From an uncultured Verrucomicrobiae bacterium (lineage in GTDB: Bacteria; Verrucomicrobiota; Verrucomicrobiia; Limisphaerales; J093), in NCBI GenBank assembly GCA_937976685.1, contig CALJWR010000243.1:1-36386 (forward strand): a stretch of 36,386 nt of DNA, read 5' to 3'. Below the pieces are notes generated by a model that was not told where the DNA came from, ran no database searches, and saw only the letters and a program-made list of their open reading frames with translations. Numbering within the stretch: position 1 is the first letter of the stretch; every line of letters begins with the position of its first letter. The translations under genes were made by a program, and so were the position numbers. Shown piece by piece: positions 26,387-33,298 of this stretch.

Positions 26387-27829
26387 GTGAAAACAACGAT
26401 CGCAACGGGATATCTGGTGGTGGCGCTGGGGATTGCCGCGGGTGAGAGGGCGTCGGCGGCTAACGCGGCGGAGTTCTACCTGCCGGAGAACCCGAACTAC
26501 ACCATCGTGGCCTCAACCCTCGATTCGCTGCGGTTCACGGTGGACAAAACGCTGAAGCTCGATCGCTGCGGGCACCTCGTCTCCATCTCGAGCTTCGTGA
26601 ATCCCGAAGGCGAAATCATGGGCTGGCACGACTTTGGGAATCTCGAAGGCCCCGGCTGGGCCGCCAACGCGGTCGGGGGTGCGTGGGAAATCTGGTCGTG
26701 GGGCCGATTCACGGGCGACGCTTCCCGGCAGCGCCAGGCACTGCGGATCCTGGACCACGTCCTCGACTGCGGTTTCCTCAACGAACGCACGGGCTTTATC
26801 CGCGGCTATCGCGAGACCACCACCGGGCGCTTCGTGCTCAACTACAAGCAGAACTCCGAGTGGTGCTGCCCGGGCTCGCTGGCGAAAGTCGCCTTTCAGT
26901 TGCTCCGCTTTGCTGACGATCTGCCGGCGACCGACATCCGTCGCGACCGGATGCGTCGGATGGCGGTCCGGACGGCTGAGTGGATTGTGGCGAATGTTGA
27001 ACCAGTGACCAATGGCTGGTTTCCGCGGCGCACGACCGTGGATGGGAAGATCGTCCGGCGTTCGCCCGACGGCGGCGACGATCCCTTCTGGCAGACCAGC
27101 GCGGACGGTCTCTTCATCCTGCAACTGCAGGCGGCGTTGACCCAGCGGCGCCTGGCGGATTACCGGCGCCCGTTGCGCGAAAAGGTGGCGGTGTTCATGG
27201 GGGCCGGCGGCATCTTCGGGAGCATCAACCACGACACCTACGATCCGCACGAAAACGTGGCGTACTCGGTGGCGTTCCGGACGCTGCTGCTGGCGTCACG
27301 GGTCTTGAACGATCGCGCGATTCGACAGTTTGCCTACGACCGCTGTCTGGCCGGGCTGGATCAGTTCAAGATGACCGAGGATCGCAACACCGTCGCTACG
27401 AAGGGCCTCCTGTACATGGAGAAATCTTGGGACACAGCCTATCTGTGGGAGAATGCCGAGGCGGCGCTGGCGTATTTTGAAGCGGCGCAGGACTCCCGAC
27501 GCGAACGAACGAGGGCGCGGAGCTACGAACTCGACGGGCTGACCATCCTGCGGGCCGCGGCGAAACACCATTACGGCCCGCACGGCTTCCTCACCGAAGG
27601 TGTGGATTGGAACGACCACGTCGGGCAGCAGCATCACATCGGGCAGGCGAAGTACGGCGCGATCCAGTACACCGAGCCGTTCCTGAACAACCAGCACATC
27701 GCGGAACCCACGCTCTTCTACCTCGAGCACCTCGCCACCAAACGACGTCGCGGTAACCTGACCGAGTGGGTTGATTTGGAGGGCAACGTGCTCTGGTGCC
27801 GCGAGCGGCGGGAACCAACCCGGCCTTAG
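26387..27829 (+). CDS. Secreted protein of unrecognised family, probably all-helical
   Basis: The 480-residue product has a signal peptide (about 1-25, A-S-A-A) after a GTG start; no in-frame ATG fits the signal. The body is rich in Trp, Tyr, His and Arg, with repeated helices of about 40-60 residue spacing, such as would fit an alpha/alpha-barrel. Conspicuous motifs are G-W-H-D-F-G-N, Q-N-S-E-W-C-C-P-G, D-P-F-W-Q-T-S-A-D-G, N-H-D-T-Y-D-P-H-E-N-V-A and E-G-V-D-W-N-D-H-V-G-Q-Q-H-H. They could form a sugar-binding active site. Position after an exported oxidoreductase and before rhamnulokinase suggests carbohydrate processing, perhaps a glycosidase or lyase. I do not recognise the family. Confidence 0.75.
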   Translation: MKTTIATGYLVVALGIAAGERASAANAAEFYLPENPNYTIVASTLDSLRFTVDKTLKLDRCGHLVSISSFVNPEGEIMGWHDFGNLEGPGWAANAVGGAWEIWSWGRFTGDASRQRQALRILDHVLDCGFLNERTGFIRGYRETTTGRFVLNYKQNSEWCCPGSLAKVAFQLLRFADDLPATDIRRDRMRRMAVRTAEWIVANVEPVTNGWFPRRTTVDGKIVRRSPDGGDDPFWQTSADGLFILQLQAALTQRRLADYRRPLREKVAVFMGAGGIFGSINHDTYDPHENVAYSVAFRTLLLASRVLNDRAIRQFAYDRCLAGLDQFKMTEDRNTVATKGLLYMEKSWDTAYLWENAEAALAYFEAAQDSRRERTRARSYELDGLTILRAAAKHHYGPHGFLTEGVDWNDHVGQQHHIGQAKYGAIQYTEPFLNNQHIAEPTLFYLEHLATKRRRGNLTEWVDLEGNVLWCRERREPTRP

Positions 27830-27845
27830 ATTGTTGTTGTTCAGG

Positions 27846-27861
27846 AGCCGGAATTCCGGCT
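27846..27861. promoter_or_regulatory. 16-bp perfect palindrome upstream of rhaB
   Basis: AGCCGGAATTCCGGCT is perfectly self-complementary. It lies 17 bp after the upstream stop codon and 38 bp before the rhaB start. It could be an operator for rhaB or part of a terminator for the gene before it; no T-run follows. Confidence 0.35.
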
Positions 27862-27898
27862 TGTCGCTTCGGGGCACTTCGATCATCTCTGCCCGGCC

Positions 27899-29377
27899 AT
27901 GACTGAGAAGATTTACCTCGCCATTGACTTGGGAGCGGAAAGCGGCCGCGTGATTGCCGGGCGCTGGAACGGGCGCCGGATCCGGATCGACGAGATCCAC
28001 CGTTTCCCCAACGGACCGGTTTATCTGGGCGAAACGATGCGCTGGGACATCCTCCGGCTTTGGGGCGAGATTCAGGCGGGGCTCGCCATGGCCGCGAAGC
28101 GCTTTGGACGCCGTATCGTTTCCGTCGGTGCCGACACCTGGGGGGTGGACTTCGTGCTGCTCAGCCGGCGGGACGAGTTGCTGGGGCTGCCTTACCACTA
28201 CCGCGACGCGCGCACCAACGGGGCAATGCGACGGGCATTCCGCGTGGTGCCCCGGCAGGAAATCTTCGCGCAGACCGGTCTGCAATTCATGCAGCTCAAC
28301 ACGCTCTACCAGTTGCTGGAGTTCAAACGCGGGAATCCGGAGCTGCTCGAACAGGCGGACTGCCTCTTGATGATGGCCGACTTTTTCCACTGGGCGTTGT
28401 CCGGCGCGCGCGTGGTCGAGTTCACCAACGGCTCCACCACGCAATGCCTCAACCCGGTGACCCGCTGCTGGGCGGGCGAACTGCTCGACCGCTTCGAGCT
28501 TCCCAGGCGAATCTTTCCGAAGATCGTTCCGCCCGGATCGGCGTTGGGCACGCTGCGCGAATCCGTCGCTGCCCGGACGGGACTGGGGCGCATCAAAGTG
28601 GTCGCGCCGCCGACCCACGATACCGCCTCCGCCGTGGCAGCGGTGCCAACCGCGTCCACCGGCAGGCCGAATTGGGCTTATCTGAGTTCCGGAACGTGGT
28701 CCCTGATGGGCGCCGAGATCCAGCAGGCTTCCTTGTCGCCGCGCACGCTGGCGTTGAATCTGACCAACGAAGGCGGCGTGGACGGAACGTATCGGTTGCT
28801 CAAGAACATCATGGGGCTGTGGCTCATTCAGCAGTGCAAGCGGTCGTTCGACCGCGCTGGCAAAGCCCACAGCTATGCCGAGCTGGAGCAACTGGCGGCG
28901 GCCGCCCGGCCCCTTCGCTCGTTCGTGAACCCGGATGATCCCCGCTTCCTGAATCCGCCCGACATGCCGAAAGCGATTCAGTCGTTTTGCCGGGAGTCCG
29001 GCCAGCCGGTGCCTCGCTCAATCGGCGAACTCGTCCGGTGCGCCCGCGAGAGCCTGGCGCTTCGCTACCGCCACGTCCTTGCTTCTCTGGAGGAAATCAC
29101 CGGCGAGACGGCGGAGGCCATTCACATCGTGGGTGGCGGCTCCAAAGATCGCCTGCTCAACCAGATGACCGCCGACGCCTGCCGACGCCCCGTCATCGCC
29201 GGGCCGGTAGAGGCCACCGCGCTGGGCAACCTGCTGATGCAGGCACGAGCCGATGGCGAACTCGGCTCGCTGGCGGAACTTCGCGCCACCGTACGCGCGT
29301 CTGTCGAAGTCACGAGGTTCGAGCCTGTCGCACCCGAGGCGTGGGACGCAGCGGCGGAGCGAGCGCCCTTCGCGTAG
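27899..29377 (+). CDS. rhaB: Rhamnulokinase (FGGY kinase family)
   Basis: The 492-residue protein has the FGGY fold and rhamnulokinase features: A-I-D-L-G-A-E-S-G-R-V at the N-terminus, A-D-T-W-G-V-D, H-Y-R-D-A-R-T and G-L-Q-F-M-Q-L-N-T-L-Y-Q-L. The segment P-T-H-D-T-A-S-A carries the catalytic Asp, and the ATP-site part includes N-I-M-G-L-W-L-I-Q-Q-C and H-I-V-G-G-G-S-K-D. It should phosphorylate L-rhamnulose to L-rhamnulose 1-phosphate in the cytoplasm. The isomerase RhaA and aldolase RhaD are not in the window. With the preceding secreted protein and exported oxidoreductase, the locus points to use of a rhamnose-containing glycan. Start ATG at 27899. Confidence 0.93.
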   Translation: MTEKIYLAIDLGAESGRVIAGRWNGRRIRIDEIHRFPNGPVYLGETMRWDILRLWGEIQAGLAMAAKRFGRRIVSVGADTWGVDFVLLSRRDELLGLPYHYRDARTNGAMRRAFRVVPRQEIFAQTGLQFMQLNTLYQLLEFKRGNPELLEQADCLLMMADFFHWALSGARVVEFTNGSTTQCLNPVTRCWAGELLDRFELPRRIFPKIVPPGSALGTLRESVAARTGLGRIKVVAPPTHDTASAVAAVPTASTGRPNWAYLSSGTWSLMGAEIQQASLSPRTLALNLTNEGGVDGTYRLLKNIMGLWLIQQCKRSFDRAGKAHSYAELEQLAAAARPLRSFVNPDDPRFLNPPDMPKAIQSFCRESGQPVPRSIGELVRCARESLALRYRHVLASLEEITGETAEAIHIVGGGSKDRLLNQMTADACRRPVIAGPVEATALGNLLMQARADGELGSLAELRATVRASVEVTRFEPVAPEAWDAAAERAPFA

Positions 29378-29602
29378 GCCCCACAGCTTCTCCGGTTGCC
29401 GTCCGCCACGCCGGCGATCAGACGGGATTTCCCCGGGAGCCTTTCGACCGGAATGGTCCATCCTTCCGTGGCAAATTAGCGGGCCGATTTCAAGCCCCGC
29501 CTCCCTCCGACTGCGCCACGCCATGTCAAATCGCTGTAACCGGACGTTTGCCAGACCTTAACTGGTCATCGCGGAAACTCATCGTAGGCTCCTGAGGTCT
29601 GC

Positions 29603-30841
29603 ATGAGGGCCAAACCCCGCGGATTGGACGACAACCGGACGAGGCACACGGCGTCACCACAGCCCGCCGGCAGACGCCATCGCCCGTTCTCCGCCGGGCT
29701 TGCCGCGTTACTGCTGGTCGGTTGCGTTCAAATTCCCGTCCGGCAGGCGTGGATTCGCCCGACACCGGAGGAAGGCACATCGCGGGATCGCGCTGAGCGC
29801 GGGTCAAATTTGGCCGACGCCAACCGCCCGGGGACTTTAGTCCGCCGATTGGGCGAACTCGGGTTTTCAGACCGCGACCAGCCACCGATCATGCCCCACC
29901 GCACCGACCTCCCGGTCTTTGCCGAGCTCGCCAGCCACGTTTGGGTCACTCCTCGGTTCGTCGGCGAGGTCACAGAGAATCTCGAATTGGAGGTGCTGAC
30001 TTTCAATGTCCACGGTTTGCCCCGTTGGTTGGGAGGACCGCCGGCGGACCAGTTCGACCGGATCGCGGCGGCGATTCAGGAAGAGGCGGCCGACATCGTG
30101 CTGCTGCAAGAGGCATGGACGCGGGCCGCCCGGCGATCCTCGCCTCGTGGCCAAGGTTGGAACATCGCCACCGGTATTCGCGACGGCTCCTTTTTTGAAC
30201 AGAGCGGATTGGTTACCGCATCCCGGTTTCGGATCATCGGCGGAGAGTTTCGTCGTTTCAGTCGGGCGTCGTTTCCGGATTCCTTGGTCGAAAAGGGCGC
30301 GCTGAAAGTGACCTTGGAATTGCCCGGCGGCCAGCGGGTGAACGTGTGGAACGTCCATCTGCAGGCGGGCCGTGCGGCCCATGTCAGGACGCACCAGGTG
30401 GCGGAGTTGATCCGGTGGGTGCTTGGAGCAGCAGACGGTCAGGCGATGGACCTGGTCGGCGGCGATTTCAACTGCACGCCGGACAGCCCCGAGTACGGCG
30501 TACTGGCAGGCAGCTTGGGCGACGACATCCGCTGCCTTGACGGCCGGCCACACGAACCGACCTTCCCGGAGCACGCCAGAAATGGAAGGAGGAGCCGCAC
30601 ACTCGACTACGTGTTTTGGTCGCCGCGTGCCCCGTTGCGCGTGACGGCGGCTCGCAGCGAAGTGGTCTTTAACTCCGAACGAGCAGAGGAGCGGTTGTCG
30701 GATCATCTCGGCGTGAGGGCCTCGCTCGCGGTGGCGGCTTTGCCGGCGCCCGGACCCGTGATTTCTCCGTCGCTCGTTGGCCTCCAGCCCGAGGGCGTGA
30801 AGATCCGCCGGCTCCTGAAGCCCTTCCGCGAGACCGACTGA
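29603..30841 (+). CDS. Endonuclease/exonuclease/phosphatase-fold lipoprotein
   Basis: The 412-residue product has a basic N-terminus and a lipobox L-L-V-G-C41, so it should be lipid-anchored after signal peptidase II. The EEP (DNase I/sphingomyelinase-like) domain begins near 128: T-F-N135-V-H-G, L-L-Q-E170-A-W (metal-binding Glu), N-V-H-L-Q-A-G, G-G-D-F-N-C-T, L-D-Y-V-F-W and the terminal S-D-H-L-G-V. All catalytic and metal residues are present. The family includes sphingomyelinases, phosphoinositide phosphatases and nucleases; an external lipoprotein fits a phosphodiesterase acting on lipids or nucleic acids outside the cell, but the substrate is unknown. The gap of 225 bp after rhaB holds nothing recognisable. 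Confidence 0.88.
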   Translation: MRAKPRGLDDNRTRHTASPQPAGRRHRPFSAGLAALLLVGCVQIPVRQAWIRPTPEEGTSRDRAERGSNLADANRPGTLVRRLGELGFSDRDQPPIMPHRTDLPVFAELASHVWVTPRFVGEVTENLELEVLTFNVHGLPRWLGGPPADQFDRIAAAIQEEAADIVLLQEAWTRAARRSSPRGQGWNIATGIRDGSFFEQSGLVTASRFRIIGGEFRRFSRASFPDSLVEKGALKVTLELPGGQRVNVWNVHLQAGRAAHVRTHQVAELIRWVLGAADGQAMDLVGGDFNCTPDSPEYGVLAGSLGDDIRCLDGRPHEPTFPEHARNGRRSRTLDYVFWSPRAPLRVTAARSEVVFNSERAEERLSDHLGVRASLAVAALPAPGPVISPSLVGLQPEGVKIRRLLKPFRETD

Positions 30842-30863
30842 CGCTCGGAGCGCTGAGGGCGTG

Positions 30864-31487
30864 CTAGCAACGGCGCTTCGCCACGGCCACCAAGTTGGCC
30901 ACGCCCAGCCCTGTCACGATGGTCCCCAAACCCATCTGCACGCGGACCACGACGACTTTCCCGGCCCGGTCACCAAGCCGGGCACAGATCGTGGTAAGAA
31001 GGATCCAAGTCAGAGCGCCGCCGGCGAACACCGAAAGCGCCACGCCCAAACCCGCCCACCAGCCTACACCATGAAGATTCAGCCCGACCATCCAGACAGC
31101 CGCAAGCACGGTCATGAGCGTCGCGGGATTGATTCCGACGAGGGCGAAAGTCGGGGCAAAGCCGCGGGCAGCGGAGCCGGCCGCGCTAGCAGTCGGAACG
31201 CCGCGGCGGGCAAACCAGCACGCCCGCGCGCCCAGGGCGAGCAGCAGAACGCTCAATCCCAACTGAATCGGATTCTTCCACGCTGACAGACCGGCCCCAA
31301 GCATGTCCGGTTGACCGATCGCCGCGAAGCTCCAAAGGGCATGAGCGATCACGATGCCCATGGCGGAGGCGATTCCCGCCCGCTGGCCCGCGCTTAGAGT
31401 CCGGTGGACGCAAAGCATCCCGGCCGGTCCGAGGGGCAGCCTGCAAAGAGCCCCGGCGGCCATTCCTTTCAGAGCGATGATCAACAT
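30864..31487 (-). CDS. LysE/RhtB-family exporter-like membrane protein
   Basis: The 207-residue protein has about six hydrophobic segments and, in the first loop, L-P-L-G-P-A-G-M-L-C-V-H-R-T-L, matching the conserved G-P-x-x-x-x-x-x-x-R of the LysE amino-acid exporter superfamily, followed by a small-residue helix. Length is typical of the family. The transported compound is unknown; LysE members export basic or neutral amino acids. It converges with the EEP lipoprotein (23 bp apart). The ATG at 31487 starts shortly before the first helix. Confidence 0.8.
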   Translation of the reverse strand: MLIIALKGMAAGALCRLPLGPAGMLCVHRTLSAGQRAGIASAMGIVIAHALWSFAAIGQPDMLGAGLSAWKNPIQLGLSVLLLALGARACWFARRGVPTASAAGSAARGFAPTFALVGINPATLMTVLAAVWMVGLNLHGVGWWAGLGVALSVFAGGALTWILLTTICARLGDRAGKVVVVRVQMGLGTIVTGLGVANLVAVAKRRC

Positions 31488-31572
31488 CAAAAACGCGAGA
31501 CGAGTTCGGCGGCTCCCCGGCTTGGTTGCAGAGCCGGGCGCCGGCGGCGCGAGTAATCGGCCTTCCCGTCCG

Positions 31573-31622
31573 GGTGACAAGCTTTGCTTTGTGACATCTC
31601 GGTGACAGGCCCGCAGGTCACC
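31573..31622. promoter_or_regulatory. Cluster of GTGACA repeats between divergent genes
   Basis: GGTGACA occurs at 31573-31579 and 31601-31607, TGTGACA at 31590-31596, and the inverted form GGTCACC at 31616-31622. The cluster lies between the LysE-type gene (start 31487) and the radical SAM gene (start 31810). A further GC palindrome (CCGCGGCCGCGG, 31636-31647) follows. Together they look like a regulatory region; no regulator is known. Confidence 0.35.
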
Positions 31623-31809
31623 GCGTTTACGGTTTCCGCGGCCGCGGTTTCGTATCGGATCGGTGTCGCTCGGGTTACTGTTTGGTGTCCCGGCAAGGTT
31701 GAGCTTGCCGAAGAGGGCGGCAGTCCGGAATGACTTCCGACCTGATGATGGTCATGGACGAAACGACTTCTCTTTGTGCGGCCAGCTCCGGCCGCTCACT
31801 GGTTTGCCC

Positions 31810-32928
31810 ATGAAACTTCTGCGCTTCGCCAGCCTGCTCTCCCAAACTGCCGCCCGGCGGCGCTACGAGCTCGGGCTGCCGCGCTACCTCACCTACCTGG
31901 TGACGTTCACCTGCAACGCGCGCTGCATCATGTGCGACAGTTGGAAGAAACCGTCGCCCGATGATCTCACCGTGCCGGAGATCGAGCGCATCTTCCGTCA
32001 GTTGCCGCGACTGGACATGGTGCGGCTCAGTGGTGGCGAACCGTTCGCGCGCACCGACCTGCTCGACATCGTTCATCTGGCGCAGACGCATTTGCGCCCC
32101 ATGCGCCTCCACATCACCACGAACGGATTTTTGACCGATCGCATCGTGAAGCTTTGCGAAGCGCGGCGGCGTGACGTGCCGCTCCAGTTGCTGCTTTCAG
32201 TGGACGGCCTCGAAGCGAAACACAACGAGGTTCGGGGGCGCAGCAACGCCTGGACCACTGCCACCGCCACCCTCAAGGCCCTTGCCCCGCGGCGCCGGGA
32301 ACTCAACCTGACGCTCGGAGTCAACCAGACGATCGTGGATGCCGAGGGCGCTGAGCAGTATCGCGGCTTAAACGATTTCCTAAAACCCCTGGGCATCCGC
32401 CACCACGTAGTCATGGCCTACGACGCCAGCGCCACGTACAGCTTGCAGCAGGAGGTGGACCTCGCGCCGAAGGCCATCGGCGACTTCACGACCTTCGGCA
32501 GTTTCCAGCGCGAAGCCGTGGCCAAACTGTGGGACGAGGTGGAGCGGGACGTGTCGGAGTGGCCCTGGCTGGAGCGTCTGGCCAAGCGGTACTACATCCG
32601 GGGCATCCGCAACCGCGTGCTGCGGGGGGAAGGGGAGCCCAACCCCCGTTGTGTGGCGCTGAATGCCCACCTGCGCCTCTTGCCCAATGGGGACGTACCC
32701 ACCTGCCAGTTCAACACGAAGGTGGTCGGCAACCTGCGACGGCAGAGCTTTGCGGAGGTCTGGGCGAGTCAGGCCGCCGCCGCGCAGCGCGCGTGGGTGC
32801 GCCAGTGCCCCGGCTGTTGGGCTGAGTGCGAGGTGCTGCCCAACGCCATTTACACCGGGGATCTCTGGCGATTTCCTTGGCGGCGACCCGCCCGGCCGGC
32901 AATTCAACCGCATGGCTCCGGCGATTGA
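31810..32928 (+). CDS. Radical SAM/SPASM protein
   Basis: The 372-residue protein has the radical SAM cluster C35-N-A-R-C39-I-M-C42, the V-R-L-S-G-G-E-P glycine motif, and a C-terminal SPASM-like region: C-V-A-L-N-A-H, then L-P-N-G-D-V-P-T-C-Q-F and C-P-G-C-W-A-E-C, which can ligate auxiliary clusters. Such proteins modify peptides or act in cofactor or sugar synthesis; the target is unknown, and no precursor-peptide gene is seen beside it. It is unlike the anaerobic sulfatase maturase, whose motif is C-N-L-x-C-x-Y-C. The last 15 or so residues read out of frame through the phosphatase relic, so the original C-terminus may be lost. Start chosen at ATG 31810. Confidence 0.9.
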   Translation: MKLLRFASLLSQTAARRRYELGLPRYLTYLVTFTCNARCIMCDSWKKPSPDDLTVPEIERIFRQLPRLDMVRLSGGEPFARTDLLDIVHLAQTHLRPMRLHITTNGFLTDRIVKLCEARRRDVPLQLLLSVDGLEAKHNEVRGRSNAWTTATATLKALAPRRRELNLTLGVNQTIVDAEGAEQYRGLNDFLKPLGIRHHVVMAYDASATYSLQQEVDLAPKAIGDFTTFGSFQREAVAKLWDEVERDVSEWPWLERLAKRYYIRGIRNRVLRGEGEPNPRCVALNAHLRLLPNGDVPTCQFNTKVVGNLRRQSFAEVWASQAAAAQRAWVRQCPGCWAECEVLPNAIYTGDLWRFPWRRPARPAIQPHGSGD

Positions 32929-32995
32929 GGATCAAGGCGCCGACCCGGTCCTGCTGCAGGAGCCATGGATGGGTGCCGCAGATCTTCGGCACCAC
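32876..32995 (+). pseudogene. Relic of an EEP-phosphatase-like domain
   Basis: In a frame shifted against the radical SAM gene, this stretch reads L-G-G-D-P-P-G-R-Q-F-N-R, then A-I-E-D-Q-G-A-D-P-V-L-L-Q-E-P-W. It aligns with L-G-G-P-P-A-D-Q-F-D-R and A-I-Q-E-E-A-A-D-I-V-L-L-Q-E-A-W of the lipoprotein at 29603-30841 (residues 143-172), and the metal-binding Glu is kept. Nothing before or after continues the domain, so it is a short fragment left from a duplicated or decayed gene. It overlaps the 3' end of the radical SAM gene. Downstream to 33298 I see no gene; that stretch becomes AT-rich towards 33200-33260, a likely promoter region for the large repeat protein. Confidence 0.65.
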
Positions 32996-33220
32996 GGCTT
33001 CCTAGACCCGCGGCCTCGCGTGGTGGCGCTTTGTCTGCCGAGCCGCAAGCATCCGCCACAACGCTTTCCCGCAGCCGACAACGGCGCCTGTCGCTCCAGC
33101 AAAAGCACAATTTCCCCGGCCACCGATTCCATTCGTTCCTGTCGTCCCCGCAAACCGTGAACACGATTCGCCCGGTGATGATTGAACCGTCACCGCGGAC
33201 GAACGTAACAAACAGTTTGC

Positions 33221-33259
33221 TTGACGAAGCGCTGTGCTGGAAAAATCGTTATTCTCAGT
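33221..33259 (+). promoter_or_regulatory. AT-rich probable promoter region of the large repeat protein
   Basis: In an otherwise GC-rich window, 33206-33256 is AT-rich. It contains TTGACG (33221-33226), like a sigma-70 -35 box, and TATTCT (33250-33255), like a -10 box. Their spacing of 23 bp is too long for a standard promoter, so the exact boxes are uncertain. Confidence 0.3.
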
Positions 33260-33298
33260 ATGAAGGGCGCTTGTACTTTAGGATCTTCTACGGCATGG

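Noticed and set aside
31810-32928. Radical SAM protein as the maturase of the two sulfatases
   Set aside because: The cluster motif C-N-A-R-C-I-M-C lacks the Tyr-Cys ending typical of the anaerobic sulfatase maturase, and the gene is 18 kb from the sulfatases.
33221-33255. Sigma-70 promoter with TTGACG and TATTCT boxes
   Set aside because: The boxes are 23 bp apart against about 17 expected, so I list only an AT-rich candidate region at low confidence.
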